Part shown: positions 20,093 through 32,990 of the stretch, in pieces | Position numbering within the stretch: position 1 is the stretch's first letter | Layout: each line of letters starts with the position of its first letter | Assembly: GCF_019175385.1 (NCBI RefSeq) | Contig: NC_083337.1 | Span: forward strand, 49,080,938-49,144,937 | Direction: 5' to 3' | DNA length: 64,000 bases | Origin: Lycium barbarum | Taxonomy: Eukaryota; Streptophyta; Magnoliopsida; Solanales; Solanaceae | Made by a program: the position numbers and the translations under genes | The notes under the pieces: generated by a model | The model's input: the letters and a program-made list of their open reading frames with translations, nothing else | Database searches by the model: none | Told to the model about the DNA's origin: nothing

Positions 20093-23000
20093 CCGGGCTT
20101 ACAGGCGTGACAGTTCGAGAGCCCGTGAGTTATTGACTTGTGGTCCTCCAGAGTTCTTCGGGACTAAGCCCGAGGAGGATCCTGAGGAGTTTATCAGGAA
20201 GATGCGGCGCACTTTACAGCTGATTAATGCTTCCGAGACAGAGTCAGTTGCGTTGGCCTCGTACCGGTTGTATGATGTGGCGGCTAATTGGTACAAGTCA
20301 TGGGAGTTATCTAGGGGTGACGGCGCTCCCCCAGCAGTTTGGGATGATTTTTCTCAGGCTTTTCTTAGTCATTTTCTGCCTCCGGAGTTACGGCGGGCCA
20401 AGGCTGACAGATTCTTATTGCTGAGACAGAGGGGTCGCAGTGTTCGAGAGTACAGTATGGAGTTCGACTCATTGGCCCGATACGCACCTGTTGTGGTAGC
20501 TACTATGGCTGACAGGATGCACAGGTACATTATGGGGCTGGACCGTTATTTTGTCGACAACTGTTTGGTATTGGCTGCTCAGCCCGGCATGGATATTGCC
20601 CGGATTCAGGCCCACGCCCAGGGCATGGAGGACCGGCATAGGGAGCGTCAGCCTGATAGGAGCCAGGATCGGAGACAGCCCAAGAGGGCCAGATCATCTG
20701 GGTATTCTGGAGATTTTCGGGGCAGACAGCCTCAGCAGCCGCAGCAGCCTAGCAGACATCTATCCAAGCCGGCACAGAGCGCACCTCCACAGCCTACAGG
20801 TCGCAGATTTGATAGCCCAGGGTATTCAGGAGCAGGTCCGAGCTCCAGGGCTTCAGGTTCGCGGACAGACAGGGGTTCTGGTCAGACGAGGCCACCTAGG
20901 CCTCAGTGTTCTTATTGTGGCAGATACTATCCTGGGGAGTGCTACAGAGCCACCGGTGCATGTTTTTCTTGTGGCCGTCAGGGCTATTCCGTGAGAGATT
21001 TCCCGTATAAGGGTAGTTCGGGTGGTGCAGCGCAGCTTACCGGATTAGCCGCCGGGTCTTCATCTTCATCAGTGGCTATGCGCCCTACGGGGCCAGGTAC
21101 TTCAGCACCAACGGGTCGCGGCAGAGGCCGTGGTGGATCTTCTGGTACTAGCGGTCCTTCGAACCGCATTTATGCTTTGTCCAGCCGCCAGGACCAGGAG
21201 GCATCGCCTAATGTCGTTACAGGTATATTATTGGTCTTCTCTCGGTCTGTGTATGCATTAATTGATCCAGGTTCGACTTTGTCATATATTTCGCCTCTTG
21301 TTGCTGGAAAAATTGGTATAACGTCTGAACCTATAGAGCCGTTTGAGGTATCCACACCGATTGGGGACTTTATTGTAGCAAAACAGGTATATAAAAATTG
21401 TTCTGTAATTGTATGTGGCCGTGACACTAAGGCAGATCTGGTGGAGTTAGATATGATCGAGTTCGATGTTATTATGGGAATGGACTGGCTAGCCTCCTGT
21501 TATGCTAATGTTGACTGCCAAAATAAGGTAGTTCGTTTCCAGTTTCCTGGGGAGCCAGTTATAGAATGGGCCGGTAATACAGCATCGCCGAAAGGTAAGT
21601 TTATTTTATACCTTAAGGCGAAGAAAATGACCAGAAAGGGTTATTTTTATCATCTGGTTCGGGTACAAGACTTGACAGCAGAAACGCTGACTCTTCAGTC
21701 AGTTCCCGTAGTTAATGAATTTCCGGATGTATTCCTAGATGAGCTTCCAGGCCTTCCTCCGGAGCGGGAGATAGATTTTACTATTGATTTGCTTCCAGAT
21801 ACTCAGCCGATATCTATTCCCCCGTACAGAATGGCACCGGCAGAATTGAAAGAACTGAAAGAGCAGTTGAAGGATCTGTTAGAAAAAGGCTTTATCAGGC
21901 CCAGTACTTCGCCTTGGGGAGCCCCGGTATTATTTGTGCGTAAGAAAGACGGGTCGCTGCGTATGTGTATTGATTATCGGCAGCTGAATAAGGTAAGTAT
22001 AAAGAATAAATACCCCCTCCCCAGAATTGATGACTTGTTTGATCAGTTGCAGGGCGCCAGATATTTTTCGAAGATAGATCTTCGGTCAAGCTATCATCAG
22101 GTACGGGTACGAGAGGCTGATATTCCTAAGACAACATTCCGGACCAGATATGGGCATTATGAATTCAGAGTTATGTCTTTTGGGCTGACTAATGCTCCTG
22201 CGGTATTCATGGATTTAATGAACCGGGTATTCAGGCCGTTCTTAGACATGTTCATAATTGTATTTATCGATGATATCCTGGTTTATTCTCGGTCCGAGGC
22301 AGAGCACGCAGATCATCTGAGAGCGGTACTTGGGGTACTTCGGCATCGGAAATTATATGCAAAATTTTCTAAATGTGAATTCTGGCTAGCTTCAGTGGCA
22401 TTCCTGGGGCATATTATTGCAGCTGATGGTGTCCGGGTGGATACACAGAAGATTGAGGCCGTGAAAAATTGGCCCAGACCCACGATGCCCACAGAGGTAC
22501 GTAGTTTCCTGGGGTTAGCAGGCTATTACAGGAGATTTGTGGAAAAGTTTGCTTCAATTTCAGCGCCTTTGACAAGGCTAACTCAGAAGGGAGCCAAGTT
22601 CCAGTGGACTTATGTTTGTGAACGAAGCTTCCAGTTGCTGAAAGAGAAGCTGACTACAGCCCCAGTTCTGACTCTTCCAGAGGGACCCGATGGATATGTT
22701 ATTTATTGTGACGCTTCTGGCGTGGGATTGGGCTGTGTATTGATGCAGCACGGCAGAGTTATAGCTTATGCTTCTCGGCAATTGAAAAAGCATGAAAAGA
22801 ATTATCCTACTCACGATCTGGAGCTTGCAGCGGTGATCCATGCCCTGAAGATATGGAGACATTATTTATATGGCGTTCATGTTGATATCTATACAGATCA
22901 TAAGAGTCTCCAGTATATTTTCAAGCAGAAAGAGCTTAATTTGCGGCAGCGAAGGTGGCTGGAGCTCCTGAAGGACTATGATGTGGATATTCTGTATCAT

Positions 23001-24680
23001 CCGGGAAAGGCTAATGTTGTGGCAGATGCGCTTAGCCGGAAATCTATGGGTAGCTTGGCAGATTTACAGCCAGACAGGAGAGAGATAGTGCATGACATTC
23101 ATCAGTTGGCTAATCTTGGGGTTCGTCTGGCCGAATCTAGAGGTACACGGATTTCTGTCCGAGGGGTTTCTGAATCATCTATTAAGGAAGATATCAAGCG
23201 GCATCAATATGAAGATCCTGTTTTGGCACGATACAGAGACACAGCCTATGATAAGGAGAAGACTCCGTTCGAGTTCACTCCGGACGGGACTTTATTATTC
23301 AGGGGCAGGTTGTGTGTACCTGATATTGCAGGCCTTCGGCAGCAGGTTATGAGCGAGGCACATTATGCTCGCTATTCGGCCCATCCTGGGTCTACGAAGA
23401 TGTACCATGATCTTAGATGCCTATACAGGTGGGATGGCATGAAACGGGATATCGCAGAGTTCGTCGCCCAGTGTCCCAATTGTCAACAGGTCAAAATTGA
23501 ACATCAGAAACCGGGTGGACTATTGCAGGAAATGGAAATTCCGACGTGGAAGTGGGAGATCATTAATATGGACTTCATTACAGGTTTGCCTTGCACTCCA
23601 TGGAAGTATGATTCCATCTGGGTTATTGTTGATAGGCTGACAAAATCAGCCCATTTTCTCCCCGTCAGAACTACTTATTCCGCCGAGGATTATGCTAGGC
23701 TTTATATTAAAGAAATAGTGAAGCTTCATGGAGTTCCTATATCTATTATCACTGACAGAGGTGCTCAGTTCGCAGCGAACTTCTGGAGATCTTTTCAGGA
23801 AGGATTAGGGACTCAGCTGAGCTTGAGCACAGCTTTCCATCCTCAGAGCGACGGACAGGCCGAGCGCACTATCCAGACACTTGAAGATATGTTGCGGGCC
23901 TGTGTTATTGATTTCAGGGGTAGCTGGGAGGATCACTTGGCATTAATTGAATTTGCTTACAACAACAGTTACCGTTCCAGCATCCAGATGGCTCCGTACG
24001 AGGCCTTGTATGGCAGGAAATGTAGGTCACCTATCGGCTGGTTTGATATTGGCGAGACAGAATTAATCGGCCCAGATATGATCCAACAGGCCGTTGATAA
24101 GGTGAAACTTATCAGGGAGCGACTATTGGCAGCCCAGAGTCGACAGAAATCATACGCTGATAAACGGCGTCGTCCTTTGGAATTCCAGGTTGGTGATTGG
24201 GTATTTCTGAAGGTATCGCCTATGAAAGGCGTAATGCGGTTCGGCAGAAAGGGTAAGCTTAGTCCGCGTTATATTGGGCCTTATCTGAATGTGCGAAAAA
24301 TTGGAAAGGTCGCCTATGAGTTAGATTTGCCATCTGATTTGGAAGCGGTACATCCGGTGTTCCATGTCTCTATGCTCTGTAAATACATCGGTGACCCTTC
24401 CAGAATATTCCCTGCGGATGATATTCAGGTGACGGAGCAACTATCGTACGAGGAGCAGCCCGTATCTATTTCGGATCGTCAGGTAAGGAGGCTCCGGAAT
24501 AAAGATGTAGCCTCTGTTAAGGTACTATGGCGGAACAATAATAGGGAGGAAATGACATGGGAAGCCGAAGAGGAAATGAAGGAAAAATATCCTTATCTGT
24601 TCCCTATGCCCACAGGTAATCCTGAACCCTTACTTAATTCTGTTTCAATAATGAATGTGCGTCATTTGTGCTGTCTATAA
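19953..24680 (+). CDS. gag-pol: Gag-Pol polyprotein of unit 1 (Tekay-type chromovirus)
   Basis: This is the longest intact frame, 1575 codons from the first ATG of the frame. Residue numbers below count from that ATG; the true Gag start lies upstream in another frame. Order: capsid-like Gag about 60-185; zinc knuckle region 319-350; aspartic protease with DPGST at 438; reverse transcriptase about 620-800 with active-site FIDD at 771-774; RNase H from D920; integrase zinc finger H1137/H1144/C1174/C1177; DD35E triad D1207, D1268, E1304; C-terminal GDWVFLK domain; chromodomain about 1505-1552. Translation would give reverse transcription and integration functions, with the chromodomain targeting chromatin. 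Oddities: the second knuckle has Tyr at 345 and Phe at 350 instead of His and Cys, and the first has Tyr326 for His. The stop lies about 70 bp before the polypurine tract. Confidence 0.95.
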   Translation: MEQQQLQVEGRLHRQLPRFQYQSMREAVQLLTRLVAGQVQGHGLGGDRAYRRDSSRARELLTCGPPEFFGTKPEEDPEEFIRKMRRTLQLINASETESVALASYRLYDVAANWYKSWELSRGDGAPPAVWDDFSQAFLSHFLPPELRRAKADRFLLLRQRGRSVREYSMEFDSLARYAPVVVATMADRMHRYIMGLDRYFVDNCLVLAAQPGMDIARIQAHAQGMEDRHRERQPDRSQDRRQPKRARSSGYSGDFRGRQPQQPQQPSRHLSKPAQSAPPQPTGRRFDSPGYSGAGPSSRASGSRTDRGSGQTRPPRPQCSYCGRYYPGECYRATGACFSCGRQGYSVRDFPYKGSSGGAAQLTGLAAGSSSSSVAMRPTGPGTSAPTGRGRGRGGSSGTSGPSNRIYALSSRQDQEASPNVVTGILLVFSRSVYALIDPGSTLSYISPLVAGKIGITSEPIEPFEVSTPIGDFIVAKQVYKNCSVIVCGRDTKADLVELDMIEFDVIMGMDWLASCYANVDCQNKVVRFQFPGEPVIEWAGNTASPKGKFILYLKAKKMTRKGYFYHLVRVQDLTAETLTLQSVPVVNEFPDVFLDELPGLPPEREIDFTIDLLPDTQPISIPPYRMAPAELKELKEQLKDLLEKGFIRPSTSPWGAPVLFVRKKDGSLRMCIDYRQLNKVSIKNKYPLPRIDDLFDQLQGARYFSKIDLRSSYHQVRVREADIPKTTFRTRYGHYEFRVMSFGLTNAPAVFMDLMNRVFRPFLDMFIIVFIDDILVYSRSEAEHADHLRAVLGVLRHRKLYAKFSKCEFWLASVAFLGHIIAADGVRVDTQKIEAVKNWPRPTMPTEVRSFLGLAGYYRRFVEKFASISAPLTRLTQKGAKFQWTYVCERSFQLLKEKLTTAPVLTLPEGPDGYVIYCDASGVGLGCVLMQHGRVIAYASRQLKKHEKNYPTHDLELAAVIHALKIWRHYLYGVHVDIYTDHKSLQYIFKQKELNLRQRRWLELLKDYDVDILYHPGKANVVADALSRKSMGSLADLQPDRREIVHDIHQLANLGVRLAESRGTRISVRGVSESSIKEDIKRHQYEDPVLARYRDTAYDKEKTPFEFTPDGTLLFRGRLCVPDIAGLRQQVMSEAHYARYSAHPGSTKMYHDLRCLYRWDGMKRDIAEFVAQCPNCQQVKIEHQKPGGLLQEMEIPTWKWEIINMDFITGLPCTPWKYDSIWVIVDRLTKSAHFLPVRTTYSAEDYARLYIKEIVKLHGVPISIITDRGAQFAANFWRSFQEGLGTQLSLSTAFHPQSDGQAERTIQTLEDMLRACVIDFRGSWEDHLALIEFAYNNSYRSSIQMAPYEALYGRKCRSPIGWFDIGETELIGPDMIQQAVDKVKLIRERLLAAQSRQKSYADKRRRPLEFQVGDWVFLKVSPMKGVMRFGRKGKLSPRYIGPYLNVRKIGKVAYELDLPSDLEAVHPVFHVSMLCKYIGDPSRIFPADDIQVTEQLSYEEQPVSISDRQVRRLRNKDVASVKVLWRNNNREEMTWEAEEEMKEKYPYLFPMPTGNPEPLLNSVSIMNVRHLCCL

Positions 24681-24760
24681 ACCTGAACTCCCCCAAAGTA
24701 TTTTCCAACCTATAAGATTAATTTTACATTCGAGGACGAATGTTCTAAAGGGGGGGAGGA

Positions 24761-27700
24761 TGTTATATCCCGTGTTTTCACACGTTTGGAAAAACTTTAA
24801 TTATATTGGATTCTTGAGATATAAGGTCAAATTTGATATTTTGTTGAATTTAGGAGTTATGCATGAAAGAATAGAGTCATGAAAGTGTGGGACGAGGCTA
24901 AGGGCAATTTTGGAATTTTGGAAATTAGTTCCGGGAATTTCAAAAGGTGATCTATAAGTCTTTGGGCCCAAAATAAATGAAGAAAATTTGGGCCCAACAC
25001 TAAGGGGTGGCCGGCCACATAGTGGCCCAAACCATGGTTAGTTAATTATTTTTCCATGTGCTAAATACTTGGAAGAAGGCATTATTTATAGAACTTTCAA
25101 GAGAATAGATAAGAAGCAAGAAAACAAAGCAAAACAAGAAAGAAAAAAAGAGGAGAGGGTTCGGGTTTGGCCATAGGAATTTGACCATCAAAAATCTTGT
25201 TCAAAATTTTTTTCTCTTGTTGAATTCTTACTAATTCAAGGTCCCTTCTCAACTTGGTGTAGTTGGTTTGGAAGGAAGAAGTCTTGTTTCTTCAAGTTGA
25301 CCCTATATTGAAGTGAAGAAGATTGAGTAAAAAGGTAAGAATTTATCCCTTATTATAGTGTTATGAAGTATTGTTTGTGTTGTAGTATGTAGAAATGAGT
25401 TGATTGTATGGAAAAATGGAAGTTTGCGAAGTGGGTATGGAATATAGAATGTGGCCGTGTGTGTGTGTTAATGTGTAAGTGAAATGAGTTGAAATTTATG
25501 TTGTATTCTAGTTGTGTGTATGATGGAATTCATATGGAGAATGAGAGTTGAATAAATTTGGTTGAAAATGAAATATAGGGGTTTGGCCGTGTGGTATGGT
25601 GTTGGTAGGATGCTAATGAATTAATTTTGTTTAATGTGTTAGTTGTGTTATTGTGATGCTTGCAATGAAAATGAAGTTAGAATGATATAAGTTTGTATTG
25701 AATTAGAATGTAGAAACTTATGTCGTTCTAGTATGACTTTCCGACATTAAGGAAATGAAGTTGTTTGGTTGTTAATTGTGATGATCATTGATGAATTTGG
25801 AAGTTGGAAACATGTTATGAAGTTGTATGCCAAAGATTTGATGTTTTGCATAAGTTATGACTTTGACGGAAAGTTGTATATTATGTATATCGAGTGTATA
25901 ACTTGAGGAAAACGATATGAAATGTTTCTAGAACTATATGGTGATGATCTTGATTGTTGATGAATGTGAAATTATTGATATTAGTTGAAAGTTGGGTTGA
26001 AATGAAGGTTATGTCAACTTGTTTGAAAGATGACTAGTTGAAGGATATTTGTGTTTTTAATGTTCGTTGTTGATATTGATGTTGTCGTTTGGGTTGTTGT
26101 TGATGATTTCTAGCCGAGTTGAATTCTCGGGGTGCTATATGTATAGGGGAAGTGTGCCTAAATTTCGGTAGACAAATATGCATTAAGTTGAAACTTTGGT
26201 ATTCATAACTCACAATTGGTAAACTTGACCAATTACAGATTCTTGACGAAACGGGAGGTGAGTTTGGAAAGGCGTAAAGAGCTTGAAAGGTATGTAAAGC
26301 AACCCCAATTCTTCCCTTGGCATGCCCTTAGTGTGTTAGGGTCGGATCCGGGCCTCGAAAGACTTCTTGGCCCTCGGAATCCGCAAGAGAAATTCTCCGT
26401 TTTTCCTTCAGTAGAATTGAACCATTTTGGTATGCTTTTCTTGAAATTATGCAATTTTGTTCTGAATTACTTGGAAGGTCACAGAATATTTGTAGAACCT
26501 TTTTAGGTGACTCCATAAGCTTGGAGGGCATAATTTGAGCCCGCCGCCTTGTTTGTCCCGAGGCGGGCCCACTATTCCCGGTTTTGCCCTTAATGTACTA
26601 AAGCTTTCCTTTTAAGCGATTTTTGAAAGAAACGTTTGACTACCCTTTTTAATTTACCAAACGAATATTGTTTTAAATATCCTATTAAGTCTTGTAAATT
26701 ATTTTCACACCCGGAACGACTTCAGGAAGGTTATACTTCTGTAATTTATTATGATATCCGAAATGCATCTATTATGATCCTGTCCAACTCCATTGGATTT
26801 GTTTGGCTTTGATACGCTTCACCGAGTCTTTGAAAACATTTATGAAAATTTTAAATTGCATTAGTCTCTCACTACTCCATTCGTGGATGCCCCAATGTTT
26901 CCCACACTGAGCCCGAGCCAGGATATGTTGTCAAGCGTGATCCTTTGCATTGTTCGTCCGTGCCTCGATGTGAGGGGGCAGGTATACGCGTACATGGGTT
27001 TGTGGAGTATGCTGTGCCATGTACGCTTGTTCTGATATGATTTGCTATGGCCATCTGATATGATATATTATGTGACGGGGTTATGCCCCATTCTGATTCT
27101 TCTGTGTTGTGGCACCAGCACCGGGAGGGTGGCCACGTTCTGTCTACCGAGTCCCTTGGCAGGGGCCGGATTTGATATGACATATGTTTCTGTACACACT
27201 CTGCATGTTTTGAAATTATGTATCTGATACTTTGGATTTTTCTGTTTATTTTCTGTATGTCCTGCACCAGTTATGATTTTGTCTCCGTACTTCAGGCTTT
27301 ACATATTCAGTACATATTTCGTACTGACCCCCTTTCTTCGGGGGCTGCGTTTTCATGCCGCGCAGGTACCGACGACAGGTTTGCTGATCCGTCCGCTTAG
27401 GATCTTATTCTGCCATTTGGAGTGCTCTCTTATTCAGAGCCATCTTTTGGTATAGTCTGTCACTTCTACATATGTATATTCTCGTTCATGGGTGCGGCGG
27501 GGCCCTGTCCCGTCATATTATTTTGTCTGTCTTTTTAGAGGTCTGTGGACATGTTTGTGGGTTGGGATCTTTCTGTACAGCTGTGTGTATATGTTGTGTT
27601 TGGGCGATCCCATTCGCCGCGGCGGCCGGTCCGCACTTATGTAAATAGTTGCTTTGTTGGCCCTGTGTGGCCTTTGTTGGTATTTTCTGCGTGCAGGGTA

Positions 27701-27821
27701 TATGGGATAGTCCGTAAAACAAAGGAAACTCTGCCAAAATTTTTCTGGAAATTATATACTAGAATGTGTTTGAGTGCCCAGATCGGGCACTAGTCACGGC
27801 CTACGGGGTTGGGTCGTGACA
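24761..27821 (+). repeat. LTR2 of the array (3061 bp)
   Basis: Nearly identical to LTR1; small indels include an extra TC near 26956 (GTTCGTCCGTGCC). Mini-exon 26239-26289, twin hairpin 27309-27345. Confidence 0.95.
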
Positions 27822-28024
27822 AAAGTGGTATCAGAGCGGTTCGTCCTCGGAATGTCTACAGACCGCGTCTAGTAGAGTCTTGTTTATCGGTGTGTTGTGC
27901 ACCACACCTATAAACAGGAGGCTACAGGGCATTTAGGATACTACCCTTCTTTCTATCTTAGATCGTGCGATAGAGCTGTGTTATCAGGATGATTCCTCCC
28001 TAACGAATTGTTACATTTGCAGTT

Positions 28025-31000
28025 ATGCCTCCAAAAAAGGCGACAGCGGCCCAAAAGGCCAAGGCAGCAGCTGTGGGAGAGACTAGTCGGGCCCAGAGGG
28101 TTACCAGGGCCCATGCACATATTGCTCCTGATATTTTGCCCCCGGCAGAGGGCTCTTCCACACCGCCACACGTAGAGGAGATTGGAGCAGCAGCAGCTGC
28201 AGGTCGAGGGGCGGCTCCACCGCCAGCTCCCGAGATTCCAGTATCAGTCCATGAGAGAGGCAGTCCAGCTATTGACCAGACTTGTGGCAGGACAGGTTCA
28301 GGGGCACGGACTGGGAGGTGACAGGGCTTACAGGCGTGACAGTTCGAGAGCCCGTGAGTTCTTGACTTGTGGTCCTCCAGAGTTCTTCGGGACTAAGCCC
28401 GAGGAGGATCCTGAGGAGTTTATCAGGAAGATGCGGCGCACTTTACAGCTGATTAATGCTTCCGAGACAGAGTCAGTTGCGTTGGCCTCGTACCGGTTGT
28501 ATGATGTGGCGGCTAATTGGTACAAGTCATGGGAGTTATCTAGGGGTGACGGCGCTCCCCCAGCAGTTTGGGATGATTTTTCTCAGGCTTTTCTTAGTCA
28601 TTTTCTGCCTCCGGAGTTACGGCGGGCCAAGGCTGACAGATTCTTATTGCTGAGACAGAGGGGTCGCAGTGTTCGAGAGTACAGTAGTGGAGTTCGACTC
28701 ATTGGCCCGATACGCACCTGTTGTGGTAGCTACTATGGCTGACAGGATGCACAGGTACATTATGGGGCTGGACCGTTATTTTGTCGACAACTGTTTGGTA
28801 TTGGCTGCTCAGCCCGGCATGGATATTGCCCGGATTCAGGCCCACGCCCAGGGCATGGAGGACCGGCATAGGGAGCGTCAGCCTGATAGGAGCCAGGATC
28901 GGAGACAGCCCAAGAGGGCCAGATCATCTGGGTATTCTGGAGATTTTCGGGGCAGACAGCCTCAGCAGCCGCAGCAGCCTAGCAGACATCTATCCCAGCC
29001 GGCACAGAGCGCACCTCCACAGCCTACAGGTCGCAGATTTGATAGCCCAGGGTATTCAGGAGCAGGTCCGAGCTCCAGGGCTTCAGGTTCGCGGACAGAC
29101 AGGGGTTCTGGTCAGACGAGGCCACCTAGGCCTCAGTGTTCTTATTGTGGCAGATACCATCCTGGGGAGTGCTACAGAGCCACCGGTGCATGTTTTTCTT
29201 GTGGCCGTCAGGGCTATTCCGTGAGAGATTTCCCGTATAAGGGTAGTTCGGGTGGTGCAGCGCAGCTTACCGGATTAGCCGCCGGGTCTTCATCTTCATC
29301 AGTGGCTATGCGCCCTACGGGGCCAGGTACTTCAGCACCAGCGGGTCGCGGCAGAGGCCGTGGTGGAGCTTCTGGTACTAGCGGTCCTTCGAACCGCATT
29401 TATGCTTTGTCCAGCCGCCAGGACCAGGAGGCAACGCCTAATGTCGTTACAGGTATATTATTGGTCTTCTCTCGGTCTGTGTATGCATTAATTGATCCAG
29501 GTTCGACTTTGTCATATATTTCGCCTCTTGTTGCTGGAAAAATTGGTATAACGTCTGAACCTATAGAGCCGTTTGAGGTAGCCACACCGATTGGGGACTT
29601 TATTGTAGCAAAACAGGTATATAAAAACTGTTCTGTAATTGTATGTGGCCGTGACACTAAGGCAGATCTGGTGGAGTTAGATATGATCGAGTTCGATGTT
29701 ATTATGGGAATGGACTGGCTAGCCTCCTGTTATGCTAATGTTGACTGCCAAAATAAGGTAGTTCGTTTCCAGTTTCCTGGGGAGCTAGTTATAGAATGGG
29801 CCGGTAATACAGCATCGCCGAAAGGTAAGTTTATTTTATACCTTAAGGCGAAGAAAATGACCAGAAAGGGTTATTTTTATCATCTGGTTCGGGTACAAGA
29901 CTTGACAGCAGAAACGCTGACTCTTCAGTCAGTTCCCGTGGTTAATGAATTTCCGGATGTATTCCTAGATGAGCTTCCAGGCCTTCCTCCGGAGCGGGAG
30001 ATAGATTTTACTATTGATTTGCTTCCAGATACTCAGCCGATATCTATTCCCCCGTACAGAATGGCACCGGCAGAATTGAAAGAACTGAAAGAGCAGTTGA
30101 AGGATCTGTTAGAAAAAGGCTTTATCAGGCCCAGTACTTCGCCTTGGGGAGCCCCGGTATTATTTGTGCGTAAGAAAGACGGGTCGCTGCGTATGTGTAT
30201 TGATTATCGGCAGCTGAATAAGGTAAGTATAAAGAATAAATACCCCCTCCCCAGAATTGATGACTTGTTTGATCAGTTGCAGGGCGCCAGATATTTTTCG
30301 AAGATAGATCTTCGGTCAGGCTATCATCAGGTACGGGTACGAGAGGCTGATATTCCTAAGACAGCATTCCGGACCAGATATGGGCATTATGAATTCAGAG
30401 TTATGTCTTTTGGGCTGACTAATGCTCCTGCGGTATTCATGGATTTAATGAACCGGGTATTCAGGCCGTTCTTAGACATGTTCGTAATTGTATTTATCGA
30501 TGATATCCTGGTTTATTCTCGGTCCGAGGCAGAGCACGCAGATCATCTGAGAGCGGTACTTGGGGTACTTCGGCATCGGAAATTATATGCAAAATTTTCT
30601 AAATGTGAATTCTGGCTAGCTTCAGTGGCATTCCTGGGGCATATTATTGCAGCTGATGGTGTCCGGGTGGATACACAGAAGATTGAGGCCGTGAAAAATT
30701 GGCCCAGACCCACGATGCCCACAGAGGTACGTAGTTTCCTGGGGTTAGCAGGCTATTACAGGAGATTTGTGGAAAAGTTTGCTTCGATTTCAGCGCCTTT
30801 GACAAGGCTAACTCAGAAGGGAGCCAAGTTCCAGTGGACTGATGTTTGTGAACGAAGCTTCCAGTTGCTGAAAGAGAAGCTGACTACAGCCCTAGTTCTG
30901 ACTCTTCCAGAGGGACCCGATGGATATGTTATTTATTGTGACGCTTCTGGCGTGGGATTGGGTTGTGTATTGATGCAGCACGGCAGAGTTATAGCTTATG

Positions 31001-32910
31001 CTTCTCGACAATTGAAAAAGCATGAAAAGAATTATCCTACTCACGATCTGGAGCTTGCAGCGGTGATCCATGCCCTGAAGATATGGAGACATTATTTATA
31101 TGGCGTTCATGTTGATATCTATACAGATCATAAGATTCTCCAGTATATTTTCAAGCAGAAAGAGCTTAATTTGCGGCAACGAAGGTGGCTGGAGCTCCTG
31201 AAGGACTATGATGTGGATATTCTGTATCATCCGGGAAAGGATAATGTTGTGGCAGATGCGCTTAGCCGGAAATCTATGGGTAGCTTGGCAGATTTACAGC
31301 CAGACAGGAGAGAGATAGTGCGTGACATTCATCAGTTGGCTAATCTTGGGGTTCGTCTGGCCGAATCTGGAGGTACACGGATTTCTGTCTGAGGGGTTTC
31401 TGAATCATCTATTAAGGAAGATATCAAGCGGCATCAATATGAAGATCCTGTTTTGGCACGATACAGAGACACAGCCTATGATAAGGAGAAGACTCCGTTC
31501 GAGTTCACTCCGGACGGGACTTTATTATTCAGGGGCAGGTTGTGTGTACCTGATATTGCAGGCCTTCGGCAGCAGGTTATGAGCGAGGCACATTATGCTC
31601 GCTATTCGGTCCATCCCGGGTCTACGAAGATGTACCATGATCTTAGATGCCTATACAGGTGGGATGGCATGAAACGGGATATCGCAGAGTTCGTCGCCCA
31701 GTGTCCCAATTGTCAACAGGTCAAAATTGAACATCAGAAACCGGGTGGACTATTGCAGGAAATGGAAATTCCGACGTGGAAGTGGGAGATCATTAATATG
31801 GACTTCATTACAGGTTTGCCTTGCACTCCATGGAAGTATGATTCCATCTGGGTTATTGTTGATAGGCTGACAAAATCAGCCCATTTCCTCCCCGTCAGAA
31901 CTACTTATTCCGCCGAGGATTATGCTAGGCTTTATATTAAAGAAATAGTGAAGCTTCATGGAGTTCCTATATCTATTATCACTGACAGAGGTGCTCAGTT
32001 CGCAGCGAACTTCTGGAGATCTTTTCAGGAAGGATTAGGGACTCAACTGAGCCTGAGCACAGCTTTCCATCCTCAGAGCGACGGACAGGCCGAGCGCACT
32101 ATCCAGACACTTGAAGATATGTTGCGGGCCTGTGTTATTGATTTCAGGGGTAGCTGGGAGGATCACTTGCCATTAATTGAATTTGCTTACAACAACAGTT
32201 ACCATTCCAGCATCCAGATGGGTCCGTACGAGGCCTTGTATGGCAGGAAATGTAGGTCACCTATCGGTTGGTTTGATATTGGCGAGACAGAATTAATCGG
32301 CCCAGATATGATCCAGCAGGCCGTTGATAAGGTGAAACTTATCAGGGAGCGACTATTCGCAGCCCAGAGTCGACAGAAATCATACGCTGATAAACGGCGT
32401 CGTCCTTTGGAATTCCAGGTTGGTGATTGGGTATTTCTGAAGGTATCGCCTATGAAAGGCGTAATGCGATTCGGCAGAAAGGGTAAGCTTAGTCCGCGTT
32501 ATATTGGGCCTTATCTGATTGTGCGAAAAATTGGAAAGGTCGCCTATGAGTTAGATTTGCCATCTGATTTGGAAGCGGTACATCCGGTGTTCCATGTCTC
32601 TATGCTTTGTAAATACATCGGTGACCCTTCCAGAATATTCCCTGCGGATGATATTCAGGTGACGGAGCAACTATCGTACGAGGAGCAGCCCGTATCTATT
32701 TTGGATCGTCAGGTAAGGAGGCTCCGGAATAAAGATGTAGCCTCTGTTAAGGTACTATGGCGGAACAATAATAGGGAGGAAATGACATGGGAAGCCGAAG
32801 AGGAAATGAAGGAAAAATATCCTTATCTGTTCCCTATGCCCACAGGTAATCCTGAACCCTTACTTAATTCTGTTTCAATAATGAATGTGCGTCATTTGTG
32901 CTGTCTATAA
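28025..32910 (+). pseudogene. gag-pol: Gag-Pol of unit 2, frameshifted and interrupted
   Basis: Gag starts at 28025 with the same early frame offset as unit 1; the main frame opens at 28182. One extra base near 28685 (ACAGTAGTGG against ACAGTATGG) shifts the frame inside the capsid region, after which the frame from 28669 runs to a TGA at 31390-31392 (CGA in the other units), at the end of RNase H. The last 485 codons, 31453-32910, hold an intact integrase and chromodomain. The first zinc knuckle keeps its His; the second is degenerate as in units 1 and 3. Confidence 0.92.
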
Positions 32911-32990
32911 ACCTGAACTCCCCCAAAGTATTTTCCAACCTATAAGATTAATTTTACATTCGAGGACGAATGTTCTAAAGGGGGGGAGGA

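Noticed and set aside
31453..32910. Separate integrase gene in unit 2
   Set aside because: It is the downstream part of the polyprotein after a TGA at 31390; the ATG is not conserved as a start.
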